The notes below the pieces were generated by a model, which was not told where the DNA came from, searched no databases, and saw nothing but the letters and a program-made list of their open reading frames with translations. The translations under genes were made by a program, and so were the position numbers. 43,912 bases of DNA, taken from NCBI GenBank assembly GCA_015655015.1, contig JAATFV010000111.1:1-43912 (forward strand), written 5' to 3'. Source of the DNA: Chitinophagales bacterium. GTDB taxonomy: Bacteria; Bacteroidota; Bacteroidia; Chitinophagales; Chitinophagaceae. This document shows, piece by piece, positions 9,555 through 18,301 of the stretch; positions within the stretch are counted from its first letter, which is position 1; every line of letters starts with the position of its first letter.

Positions 9555-12500
9555 TCAATACTGGAAGCCCAGCTTTATCAGCGTCACCCCGCCCTCCGTC
9601 CCTTCAGCATAACTGGCAGAAAAGACAAACCGCTTCAATGGGCTGATCCAGAAGCCCCCGCCATACCCGTCATGCCACTGCTTGCTGTCCTCCCCACGCA
9701 ACCATACCCTGCCTACATCGTTAAAGAACAGGAGACCCAGCGATCCCGGGAAAAGGTAGGTCTGGAAATCCGCCAGCCGGACGCGCAGATCGATGTTATG
9801 GTAGAAGTCCTCATCCCCGGCAAAACGAAATTTCCGATACCCCCGCAGGTTCTCTGTCCCACCGAGGAATTGCGCCTGATAGAATTGATACTGTCCGAAA
9901 GTCTTTCCCCATCCCACACGCGTAGAGATCACCACATTCCCGCGGGTATTGAAGCTCGTGAACAAAGACAGATCCGTATTCAATTGAGAGTAATGATGAC
10001 TTTCATCGCTCAGACCGCCATAGCTGCTGAACTGAGTCTGCCAGTGAATGCCCCGGCTGGGTAATATCTTATCATTGCGGTTATCTACAATGGCTGTTAC
10101 ACGGCCGCCGGCATATCCCCGGGAGTTATATAAAGTAGCATGGTCCACCCCGTTATTCAGCTGATTGATGAACCGGTCTTTATTATCCGCGCTGTCCACC
10201 ATGAAATACCGAAAAGCCGGTCCCGCAGCCAGGGTGAATACGGAGCCGATCTTTTTACGCAATTGCAGATCCGCATCATAATCACTGAAACGCGCCCGGT
10301 AATACCGCACCCCTTCCTTAGTACTTTTATCGTAAAAGCTCTCATTCCCAAAGCCAAAGAAGTTGATGGTATTGTTCGGGGCCTTGACGCTCGTATGGAT
10401 CAGGAAGTCCAGCATCCCGATCGCATGGATAGCCTCGAAATTGTATTTGAAAGCATAGGCATCCGTAGCAAGGGCATGTTCGACGAGTAAAGTATGCAAT
10501 TGCTTATAGGGAGCCTTATGGAATCCCTGGACAGTATACTGGAACCCCGCCCCCAGAAAGACGCCATCATCCGGGTTATAACCCACGCTCAGAAGAGGCG
10601 CCAGCACATTATACTTGAAACCCAGCCGGTTCACCGCATTCACGGAAGGGTCCTTCGATAGAAAGGTCAAATGACCGCCATCCCCGGTAAACTCATTCCT
10701 CTCCGTACTCAGATCGTAGATCTTCGTCTTCACGGCCGGGGCGCCCGCCTCATTTTTAAAGACATCATTGCCCGGGCCGCCGATGATACGGACCGTGATC
10801 CGTCCTCCCCCCTCCCCATGCGTATTGAACTGATCATCCCCTCCCAACCCATACAGACGGATCTCTCTGGTTTCCCCGGAAAGAAAAGTCCGGCTGAAAA
10901 GCGTCTTCCCTGCCTCCCCATCCTTATTCAGCTTATAGACCGTCACCGTCACGGAATCACTCCCTTTCCGCTCCACATCGAACAGCTCTTTCTTATTGCT
11001 CCCGTAAATGCTCACCGTACGGGCCAAAAAGCGGTAGTAGGCCATCATATCCTCCAGGTAGTATTTTCGCCGCTCCTTCAGCTTCGCTATAATGGAATTC
11101 ATGGAATACCCATAAATAGCAGCAGGCTGCAGCTTCAAAGAAGCCTCGATCATGGAATCCGTCATCACGGCCAGCACGGCAGTCACTCCTTCCCTCCAAT
11201 CCTTCTCTGTAAGTTCAGTGAGAAAATTATGATCGAAATTCCGGGCATTGAAATTAAAGGTCTTGATATTCCTGGCTTTGGGCCGGAAGCCCTGCAGCTG
11301 AGGCGCCGCCCACGCCGATCCGGCGATCCAGGGGATCACCCCTGAATTGATAAAAAAGGGCTGGTCCCGGTCGCGGGGTACCGGGGAAAAGGTCTTGCCC
11401 TTCCCGTTGTCATCCGCCTCCCAGCGCCACTGATCCTCATGCCGGTCAAAATCCATAACGAACATATCCAGCAGCCTGGCCGTCAGCACCGCTTTCTGAT
11501 CTACCCTGTTATCATTGTCGTCAAATAATTTTTTATCCAGGTCCTCAAAATTGTACGTCTTCTTCCCGTTCCCCGGCTCCCGCTCTTCGAGCAGGGCAAA
11601 CAGGTTACCATAATCACTCCTGAATTTCCCCAGCCTGGGATCATCCGGGACATATACCAGCTGAGGGCTGGCATGGGGCACATGTAATGCAGTCGCCATA
11701 GGAGGAATAGACAAAGCGGCATACGGATAGGAGGCTGATACGCCATCCGCCACCACATCCTTTACAAAAGCATCCCCCTGCAACGCTACCGGCAAGGCAT
11801 TGTCCGTAACATATTTCTCTACACCCCGCAGAACATACTCGCGCCCATCCGCATTTTTCATACGAAGGGATCTTGTCTGGTTGCCTCCGCCTCTTTGCAG
11901 CGGTGTCCAACCGGTCAGATCTAACGTCTTCACCCGAATGGGCACCGCCCACTCCTCCCGGTAATTATGGCCCAGCAGCCATTTTTTAAAGCCGCCCGCC
12001 AGAAAACCCTTATACCCCGTCGCTGTTATCGAATCGGGAAAGGAGCTCACAAGAGTAGCCGTATCGATCCGCGGCAACAGACGCGGTACCGCAGCCGTAT
12101 AGAAGGATTGTTCCAGGTCTTTTGCATCAGGCGTATAAAAGTGGATTTCCGGGCGACCGCTCTCATGCAGCTCGATAACGGCAAATCCCGGTCCCTCCTT
12201 CGCCATCAGGGAATTGCTGCCCATTTTTACCCGGCTGGTCTTCGAACCAGCACCGCTGACGACATAATAAACACTGTCACTGCGCAGCAGCTGTAGGTTG
12301 TGGTCATGCCCCGCCGCATGTATGACATTCGCATGCCCCCGGATCACCTCTTCCACCTGTACCCGCAAGTCCTTATACTTCGGATTATGCACGTCCTGCA
12401 CATTTCCGAAGAGGCCCCTCACAAGGGGATAGATGGACCCGATGACCGGTAAAGGGATATAAAGGTCCGACTGCAGATCCGTCAGCGGAAAAATATGTTC

Positions 12501-13187
12501 CTTAAACGTATAATACCCTCCATGTTCGCCATGCGTATAAAAGGGATGGTGCATGGCCAGCACGATCAGCTTGTCAGGATACGTGCTGATAATATCTTTC
12601 AGCGCATTGATGATCGTCTTTTCATCCTTACAGTCACAGGTAGATTCCAGGCCCGGCCGGTCATCCCGCTGCAACCACCACTCGCTATCCATACAGACCA
12701 GCACCACCTTCGGTCCGACCTGCACTGCTACCGGCCCCGGGCACCCGCCCTTTGGCAGCATCTCCACGTTTGGCAGCTCCAGCGACTCCAGGTAAGCGCC
12801 CTCATTCTTCACCTGGTCCCAGCCGCCGGGCCTGCCCTCCTTCCAATCGTGATTGCCGGGAATAAAATAGGCCATGGCTTTTTTACCGGCTACCACAGAT
12901 ACCTGGTAATCCAATATCTTCCGGGCGGAATCGACATGCTGACTGCCCTCCGGCGGCATTCCCAGCGGATAGATATTATCCCCCAGGTACACCAGCACAT
13001 TACTGGTATCATTCCAGTCCACATGTGACTTCAGCCAGTCACAGACGGGATGCCGGCCATCCTTCAGCTCCCCCGCATCCCCTACCAGGAACAGGCGCTG
13101 TACCACCCGGTCACTTTGCGCACGGAGGCTTATCCCATGAAAAAAGCTCATCAACAACAGGCCAACGAATAGTAAACGTATTCTCAT
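9555..13187 (-). CDS. Metallophosphoesterase fused to an Omp85/BamA-like outer-membrane barrel
   Basis: A 1210-aa secreted or surface protein with two recognisable ends. After the signal peptide (RLLFVGLLLMSFFHGISLRAQ) comes a calcineurin-like phosphoesterase with all the metal-site motifs in order: GDAGE (about residue 34), GDNIYP (about 71), GNHDW (about 112), HHPFY (about 234) and GHDHN (about 296). A central segment of unclear fold contains RDRDQPFF and a glycine/aspartate-rich stretch (GLGGDDQFNTHG, IIGGPGNDVF). The last 360 residues or so look like a beta-barrel of the surface-antigen (D15/Omp85) type: QFLGGTENLRGYRKFRFAGD, then alternating strands ending in LIKLGFQY with a C-terminal aromatic. 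The start is ATG at 13187, which begins the signal peptide; an in-frame TTG 30 bp upstream is less likely. The substrate is unknown. Confidence 0.9.
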   Translation of the reverse strand: MRIRLLFVGLLLMSFFHGISLRAQSDRVVQRLFLVGDAGELKDGRHPVCDWLKSHVDWNDTSNVLVYLGDNIYPLGMPPEGSQHVDSARKILDYQVSVVAGKKAMAYFIPGNHDWKEGRPGGWDQVKNEGAYLESLELPNVEMLPKGGCPGPVAVQVGPKVVLVCMDSEWWLQRDDRPGLESTCDCKDEKTIINALKDIISTYPDKLIVLAMHHPFYTHGEHGGYYTFKEHIFPLTDLQSDLYIPLPVIGSIYPLVRGLFGNVQDVHNPKYKDLRVQVEEVIRGHANVIHAAGHDHNLQLLRSDSVYYVVSGAGSKTSRVKMGSNSLMAKEGPGFAVIELHESGRPEIHFYTPDAKDLEQSFYTAAVPRLLPRIDTATLVSSFPDSITATGYKGFLAGGFKKWLLGHNYREEWAVPIRVKTLDLTGWTPLQRGGGNQTRSLRMKNADGREYVLRGVEKYVTDNALPVALQGDAFVKDVVADGVSASYPYAALSIPPMATALHVPHASPQLVYVPDDPRLGKFRSDYGNLFALLEEREPGNGKKTYNFEDLDKKLFDDNDNRVDQKAVLTARLLDMFVMDFDRHEDQWRWEADDNGKGKTFSPVPRDRDQPFFINSGVIPWIAGSAWAAPQLQGFRPKARNIKTFNFNARNFDHNFLTELTEKDWREGVTAVLAVMTDSMIEASLKLQPAAIYGYSMNSIIAKLKERRKYYLEDMMAYYRFLARTVSIYGSNKKELFDVERKGSDSVTVTVYKLNKDGEAGKTLFSRTFLSGETREIRLYGLGGDDQFNTHGEGGGRITVRIIGGPGNDVFKNEAGAPAVKTKIYDLSTERNEFTGDGGHLTFLSKDPSVNAVNRLGFKYNVLAPLLSVGYNPDDGVFLGAGFQYTVQGFHKAPYKQLHTLLVEHALATDAYAFKYNFEAIHAIGMLDFLIHTSVKAPNNTINFFGFGNESFYDKSTKEGVRYYRARFSDYDADLQLRKKIGSVFTLAAGPAFRYFMVDSADNKDRFINQLNNGVDHATLYNSRGYAGGRVTAIVDNRNDKILPSRGIHWQTQFSSYGGLSDESHHYSQLNTDLSLFTSFNTRGNVVISTRVGWGKTFGQYQFYQAQFLGGTENLRGYRKFRFAGDEDFYHNIDLRVRLADFQTYLFPGSLGLLFFNDVGRVWLRGEDSKQWHDGYGGGFWISPLKRFVFSASYAEGTEGGVTLIKLGFQY

Positions 13188-13265
13188 ATCAGTTAGGTTA
13201 GTTGAATATTCCCGCAACGGATTTCAATTCCAACTTAATCCTTTGCAGGAATAAGCATAATGTCT

Positions 13266-13312
13266 GTGAACTTCGGCCTTTGGGCCTTGTTCACGACCGG
13301 GCTCCCGCCCGG
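13266..13312. other. Two adjacent hairpins across the stop codon of the SdiA-regulated-type gene
   Basis: GTGAAC (13266-13271) pairs with GTTCAC (13289-13294), with an inner GGCC/GGCC stem. Next to it CCGGGC (13297-13302) pairs with GCCCGG (13307-13312) around a four-base loop. The first hairpin includes the TGA stop codon (13291-13293). Neither is followed by a T-run on the minus strand, so this may be a 3' stabilising or pausing structure and not a classic terminator. Confidence 0.4.
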
Positions 13313-14172
13313 TAGGTGAATAACAGCACATTCGCATTCCCCTGCCCCCCTTCATTGGAAATATACATATTCCCCTTTCTGTCAAACGCCAGTCCTTCCG
13401 GCTGTTTGAATAAAGAAGGATCCAGCAGGTAGCTGGCTTTCACGGTCCACTTGTCATCCAGCACCAGCAATATTTTATTGACAGAAGAAATGATATACCA
13501 TTCCCGGGTCAAAGGATGCCTGGCGATGCAGGACGGATGAAATCTTGCTTTCCGCTTCATGCTGGTCAGCTTCAGCATAGATACATCCACCTTGAAATGA
13601 TCCGTGATCGATAGACTATTCGTCTGTCCCCGCTCCAGCACATATCCCGATACCTCGTCCCGCTGATCGTCGTCCCGGCAGTTCTTGCAAAGCGCAATGA
13701 GCCTTCCGTTGTCGTCCCCGAACAATCCTTCATATTCGCCCGCAGGAAGAATGTTCTCCTTTTTTTCGACAGCATCCATATTCCCGTCCCTTACCAGGTC
13801 CGACGGAAATACAAAAAGAGACCCGTCACTCCGCAACACGACGAAATCTTTATTACCCAATATCGTCACATCCTCATAATCCCCTCTTTTCCCGAATTTC
13901 TTATACCCGAATTTCCCGTCACCCGGATGAAAATAGAAGAGCTTCCCCTCTTCATCCTCGATAGCATAGAGTGTATCCCCATTGCCCCGCAGAGTGACGA
14001 TGCCTGAGATCTCCCGTAAAGATTCGTTTAGGATAAATTTCTGCGGGGAGTCAAGCTTGTATCCCGGCGGGGAAACGACAGGGACCCGGTCATAACAACC
14101 CGCAAAACCGGAAAACAGACAGGCCCAAAAAAGCCAGGCGATCTTCCCTATATACTTTTTAAACGCACCCAT
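13291..14172 (-). CDS. SdiA-regulated-domain lipoprotein (YjiK-like beta-propeller)
   Basis: A 293-aa exported protein. The N-terminus IAWLFWACLFSGFAGC looks like a lipoprotein signal with the lipidated Cys at residue 26. The mature part has the SdiA-regulated (YjiK) propeller pattern: LREISGIVTLRGNGDTLYAI near the start, FGKRGDYEDVTILGNKDFVV, and near the end QPEGLAFDRKGNMYISNEGG followed by NVLLFTY. Known members bind metal and act at the cell surface, but no firm molecular function is established for this group. It lies between the GAF-like gene (87 bp upstream) and the phosphoesterase-barrel gene on the same strand. An operon is possible but not shown. The start is ATG at 14172. Confidence 0.82.
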   Translation of the reverse strand: MGAFKKYIGKIAWLFWACLFSGFAGCYDRVPVVSPPGYKLDSPQKFILNESLREISGIVTLRGNGDTLYAIEDEEGKLFYFHPGDGKFGYKKFGKRGDYEDVTILGNKDFVVLRSDGSLFVFPSDLVRDGNMDAVEKKENILPAGEYEGLFGDDNGRLIALCKNCRDDDQRDEVSGYVLERGQTNSLSITDHFKVDVSMLKLTSMKRKARFHPSCIARHPLTREWYIISSVNKILLVLDDKWTVKASYLLDPSLFKQPEGLAFDRKGNMYISNEGGQGNANVLLFTYRAGARS

Positions 14173-14259
14173 GGCCTTTTAGTTTTTTATACAGCAAAGA
14201 GACCGACCCCGCCTATCCCTGATAAGTACTGCTCTCCCGATCAATCCGGCCCTGTCCGG

Positions 14260-16614
14260 TCAACTCAATTTTACCCCTACCCGGAAGGCTTTCAACCCGC
14301 TAACTCCCTGTAGTTCCTCCAGATCCACCTCTTCCAGGTCATCATTAAGGATGCCTTTTTCCTGCAGATACTTCACATATCCCAGGTATTCCTCCGCCTC
14401 TTTCTCATTAAAATAGATCACAGCGATCTTACCGGGCTGCGTCAGCCGCTCGTTACTGTCCTTGATATGCACCTTGTCAATTCTCTTCTTAACGACCTGG
14501 TACCGGATATTATACCCTCCCTCCACATCGAATCTCCGCTCATCTTTCCGGAAGCTGATGTCAATGGAATTGGAATGAACGAAGATCAGCTGGGTAGTCG
14601 ACAGCTTCCCGGGCATCTGCGGTAATAAGGAATGCGTCAGCTGCGCAATGGCCGCCATAGAGGTCAGCTGCCATAGGCGCAGGTTCCTTAGATAGATCAG
14701 GTCAAAAGGTTTATCAGGCGCGATGGTTTGCCCGATATAAATATCATATTCTACCCCATCCGTCCTGAATTTTTCAAAATAAGAAGGGTACGTTTTTTGC
14801 AGATCTTCCTTTCCCGCCTCCAGCTGCCGGTTGATCGTTTTATTGATCAGCTTTATGGAAGCTTCCAGTTCCCGCCGGTACTTAAAAGCAATCCCTTCCT
14901 GTTCATCGATGGCCTGAAAATAAGGCTGGATGATCTCCAGCGTATCCGGTCTTGTCTCCTTAAAATGAGAAAAGAACAGCTCCACCTTATCCTGCATGAA
15001 AGAGTTAAGGTCCATCTCCTCGGCCGTAGTAAGCGAGCCGGACACGGCAAGTTGCCATTTCCTGCATTGAAAAATTATTTCATCCAGCAGCTCCAGCCGG
15101 GAAACTTTCTGCAGGCTGCACAAAGTATTCAGTAAGATCTCAAATTGAGTCTGCAGGTCCTTTCTCAACGCCTCATTCCTTTCGATCGTGGAATTCCGGA
15201 TATCTACCGCCCCATATAAAGGATATACATTCTTGAAATAAATGGTCTCAATTGCCGGCGGGTGCTCTCCATCCTGGTGATCCTTCAGGAAATGCCAGGC
15301 CGCCTGGTTGAACTTCCATTCCACAGAAGGCTGGATAGAAGTAAAATTCTCTTTGACAACGGCTTTGATCCTCGTCTCAAAATCTTCGATGCTCTGCTGC
15401 AGAAGCTGCGCCAGCAGGGAAAGGACAATATCCAGCCTGGATAACAGCTCCTGGTCCAGTATGCCGGCCTCCCTGGTAGAAACCTCCAGCACGCCTACTA
15501 CCCTGTTGTTGTAAAAGACAGGCACCAGGGCATAGATTTTCACCCCGCTCTGCCGGAACGCTTTCAAAAAAACATTATCCGTATCGGCTGCGGACTCCGT
15601 GCTCATATCGAAAAAGACAGGCTGGGGATCCTTCAGATACTTTTCCACCATATCGACATAAGTCTTCTCCACCTCGCCATACTTCCTGGACATTTCGACC
15701 AGCAGGCTATGAGAACAGCCGTCATCCGGAAATACAGGCCTGTCATTGATCTTCAGAAAAGGCAACAGACCAAAATCCACGGCGCTATTACCCACCAGGC
15801 TCTTCAGGGAATGGATCACCTCCTCATAATGGGAGTCCTCCCCGCAGCCGTTCATCGGATTTAATATGACATTCTTGATCGTCTCTACCACATGCTCCCT
15901 GGTAATATCCGTCACCGTGACAGCCGCAATCCCTTCGAACCGGAACAGGTCCAGGGGAAGGTGTTTTAATAAGAATTCGATGACCTGGGGAACAGGCAAA
16001 TGAGATTGTAAAATGGCAGGATCCCATTCCGGAAGAGGCCCCTTGGGAAACACCTCTATAAACCGGGTATCGATATGGAGCCGGTAAAAATTCAATATCC
16101 CGGAGGTCTCATTCCTTATGGAACGGATCACGCTGCCGGGATTGTATAAATCATAATTATACAGTTTCTTTAAAATAAGGGAATAGACGAGATCCAGGTT
16201 GATCTTCTTACGCACCATATTTTTATCATCGATCATACAGGCCCGGATATGGCCCGAGTCACGGTCCCACAACATCTCGTAAAAGGGATCGGTGCCGTAG
16301 AACATGATGGGCTTTAGCGGCACGCTCAATGCCCAGAAGTTATTGCTTTCGTCCTCAATAGCCGGAAATATAGTCGAGTAGATCAATTCCAGAAGATCTT
16401 CATAATGGGCCGCCTGCTCCACTTCTATCCGGTAATTTCCCCGGAGCCGGTGTTCAAAATGATTGATCAGGAATTCCAGGTATTTGACCTTCATGGTCTT
16501 TTCATGCGATCTCCTGTCCTTCAGAAAATCAATGAATCCCTTAAAGGAAAGATGAGAGTCCAGCAAGTGCACCCCCTCCAGGTGTTCCGCTATATTTAGT
16601 ATTGAATGTTGCAT
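14260..16614 (-). CDS. Large GAF-like domain protein of unknown function
   Basis: A 784-aa cytoplasmic-looking protein with no signal peptide or membrane helix. Residues of roughly 290-420 read like a GAF sensor domain (FFDMSTESAADTDNVFLKAF, KIYALVPVFYNNRVVGVLEV, then a helical LSRLDIVLSLLAQLLQQSIE). Near 460 the stretch YPLYGAVDIRNSTIERNEAL resembles the opening of a class III nucleotidyl cyclase core (an F-x-D-I-x-x-x-T-like pattern), but I cannot see the rest of the cyclase catalytic residues, so I do not call it a cyclase. The C-terminal 150 residues have no recognisable fold. Proteins of this length with a single GAF match recur in Chitinophagales. It may form a signalling group with the HD/PycTM gene located 147 bp upstream. 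The start is ATG at 16614. Confidence 0.75.
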   Translation of the reverse strand: MQHSILNIAEHLEGVHLLDSHLSFKGFIDFLKDRRSHEKTMKVKYLEFLINHFEHRLRGNYRIEVEQAAHYEDLLELIYSTIFPAIEDESNNFWALSVPLKPIMFYGTDPFYEMLWDRDSGHIRACMIDDKNMVRKKINLDLVYSLILKKLYNYDLYNPGSVIRSIRNETSGILNFYRLHIDTRFIEVFPKGPLPEWDPAILQSHLPVPQVIEFLLKHLPLDLFRFEGIAAVTVTDITREHVVETIKNVILNPMNGCGEDSHYEEVIHSLKSLVGNSAVDFGLLPFLKINDRPVFPDDGCSHSLLVEMSRKYGEVEKTYVDMVEKYLKDPQPVFFDMSTESAADTDNVFLKAFRQSGVKIYALVPVFYNNRVVGVLEVSTREAGILDQELLSRLDIVLSLLAQLLQQSIEDFETRIKAVVKENFTSIQPSVEWKFNQAAWHFLKDHQDGEHPPAIETIYFKNVYPLYGAVDIRNSTIERNEALRKDLQTQFEILLNTLCSLQKVSRLELLDEIIFQCRKWQLAVSGSLTTAEEMDLNSFMQDKVELFFSHFKETRPDTLEIIQPYFQAIDEQEGIAFKYRRELEASIKLINKTINRQLEAGKEDLQKTYPSYFEKFRTDGVEYDIYIGQTIAPDKPFDLIYLRNLRLWQLTSMAAIAQLTHSLLPQMPGKLSTTQLIFVHSNSIDISFRKDERRFDVEGGYNIRYQVVKKRIDKVHIKDSNERLTQPGKIAVIYFNEKEAEEYLGYVKYLQEKGILNDDLEEVDLEELQGVSGLKAFRVGVKLS

Positions 16615-16761
16615 AAGAAAAAGGTCATGATCTTTTATGAACTAACTTCCAGGCCAATAAAATGATCGGGGAAGAACTCTCCCCATTTTTCGTCCGGGGC
16701 AATCATTAGCTGCTATTTCCCGGAGACACGCTAAATTCCTGCGCTCCTGTCTTCGGGGAAA

Positions 16762-18030
16762 CTATTTTGCCGGTACGGGAAAAACCAGTGCAGCTATCAA
16801 AAACGAAAGTACAGACAGGATCAGGCCATACATGAACACATTGTAGGATAGCCGCAGCCAGCGATATTTCTTTCCTAAAGCGATCCCCTGGAAATAAACG
16901 TCCCGGATCAGGCTCCCATACAGGAAATCCCGATCATCCATCATGATCAGCATCCCGTTGGCATACTCCGGCAGGCTCATCTTGTAAAAATTCCCAAAGA
17001 ATAACAAATTTACCTTCTTTTCATCCAGATCGGCCTTGCTGAACGTACCGGGTGGAATATGCGGCCGGGTAGCCAGGATGGAAAAAATGATCGTCACCAG
17101 GTTGACCGTTAATAAGATCACCGCAGGGATCGCCAGATTCGTATGATCATCTATCTTCCGGAGCAAAAGGCTCAGCAATACCGAAATAATGATAGAGTTC
17201 ACCTGGATCAGGATATGCGCCTTGCTATCCGCCTGGCTGCTGAGACGCTGGTTATTGTTGGAGGTGATCCGGAATACCGTATCGATCCCCCTGCCGGCAT
17301 CCTTTTTTCCATTGCCCTTTTTTTCTTCGTCCTTTTTACCCTTTTTATCCTTTCTTTCCTGGGCTTCTTTTGCCTGCTCTTCAACCTCCTCATGCTTGTG
17401 CAGGAGGGTGGTTACGGGATCGGGAGATAAAGGCTCCGGTTCCCTGGCTTTCAGCTTTTCCAGGTTCTCCTGCTTCTTCTCATTCAACAGCAGCTTGCAA
17501 TAATCCGTATGATAATGATGTGATTCCAGGAAACGGATCGTGCTTTTACGCCATTCTTCCTTGCTTATTTTTTTATGATGGACGGCTTCCACCTCTTTTC
17601 GCAGCAGCTTATTCCGATCGCCAAATCCCTCCGATCCCAGATGGAACAGGTCCGCATCGCAAACGATCTCTTCCAGTAAATTAGCCGGCCTTTGCGGAAG
17701 CCTGGTAGCCAGGATACAATTCTTAACAGCCTCGATAACAGCAGCATCCACACCCGTACCTGTCAGGAAAGCCTCCGCCATCTGTGCACCCTTCTCCTCA
17801 TGGCCCGCAGACCCTCCTCTATAATATCCGAGATCGTGAAACCAGGCAGCGACATTCACAATAAAAAAATCCCTTTCATTCAGCTGGTAATGCTGCGCGA
17901 TCATTATCGCCGCCTCCACCACTTTCTCAGTATGCGTACGGTTGTGATAAATGAGGCTTTCATCGACATGAGTGTCGAAAAATGACCGGACGTATTGCTG
18001 TGCCTGCTCTAAAATTTTATTATAGTCCAT
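16762..18030 (-). CDS. HD-domain phosphohydrolase fused to a Pycsar-effector-type (PycTM/DUF5706) membrane domain
   Basis: A 422-aa two-part protein. Residues 1-190 are an HD phosphohydrolase with metal ligands visible as YHNRTH, FHDLG (about residue 65), AGHEEKGA and the later CDADLFHLG. A highly charged lysine/glutamate linker (about 210-257) leads to the segment SQADSKAHILIQVNSIIISV and three membrane helices (about 272-293, 297-320, 398-420). This is the pattern of the PycTM effector domain of Pycsar anti-phage systems. No uridylate/cytidylate cyclase (PycC) is adjacent. I chose ATG at 18030. A TTG at 18081 would add 17 residues, but a promoter-like TTG-N22-TATTTTTT lies across it, which would put the transcript start downstream of 18081. 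A housekeeping nucleotide-signalling or stress role is equally possible. Confidence 0.87.
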   Translation of the reverse strand: MDYNKILEQAQQYVRSFFDTHVDESLIYHNRTHTEKVVEAAIMIAQHYQLNERDFFIVNVAAWFHDLGYYRGGSAGHEEKGAQMAEAFLTGTGVDAAVIEAVKNCILATRLPQRPANLLEEIVCDADLFHLGSEGFGDRNKLLRKEVEAVHHKKISKEEWRKSTIRFLESHHYHTDYCKLLLNEKKQENLEKLKAREPEPLSPDPVTTLLHKHEEVEEQAKEAQERKDKKGKKDEEKKGNGKKDAGRGIDTVFRITSNNNQRLSSQADSKAHILIQVNSIIISVLLSLLLRKIDDHTNLAIPAVILLTVNLVTIIFSILATRPHIPPGTFSKADLDEKKVNLLFFGNFYKMSLPEYANGMLIMMDDRDFLYGSLIRDVYFQGIALGKKYRWLRLSYNVFMYGLILSVLSFLIAALVFPVPAK

Positions 18031-18211
18031 GACTACGAAAATACTCAATGTAATGAATAAACCTTCTTTAAAAAAATACAAGGCTCCCCTATAGAGGAAT
18101 CAACTGGTACCCGGGACCTTCCAATACAGGATCACTTGTACATTTCATAGATTATTGAGTACATTTTATCTATCAGGTACAGCCCTTGACGTTACGGGTT
18201 TTAACAGGCCG

Positions 18212-18301
18212 GACTCCCGGAGCTTACTACATCCGATTACCGGAACCTTATGACCTCGGATTACCGGACTTATTACGCCGGATTCACCGAGCTTACTACT
18301 T
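18212..18301. repeat. Degenerate tandem repeat, about four units of 22-24 bp
   Basis: Four consecutive units share the frame (A)TTACCGGA-CTTA-(T/C)AC-CCGG. Unit 1 carries CCGGAGCTTACTAC, units 2 and 3 ATTACCGGA, and unit 4 ATTCACCGAGCTTACTAC. The array starts right after the end of the EamA gene and fills much of the 270-bp gap before the HD/PycTM gene. The rest of that gap (18031-18211) holds only the likely promoter of the HD/PycTM gene. Confidence 0.55.
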
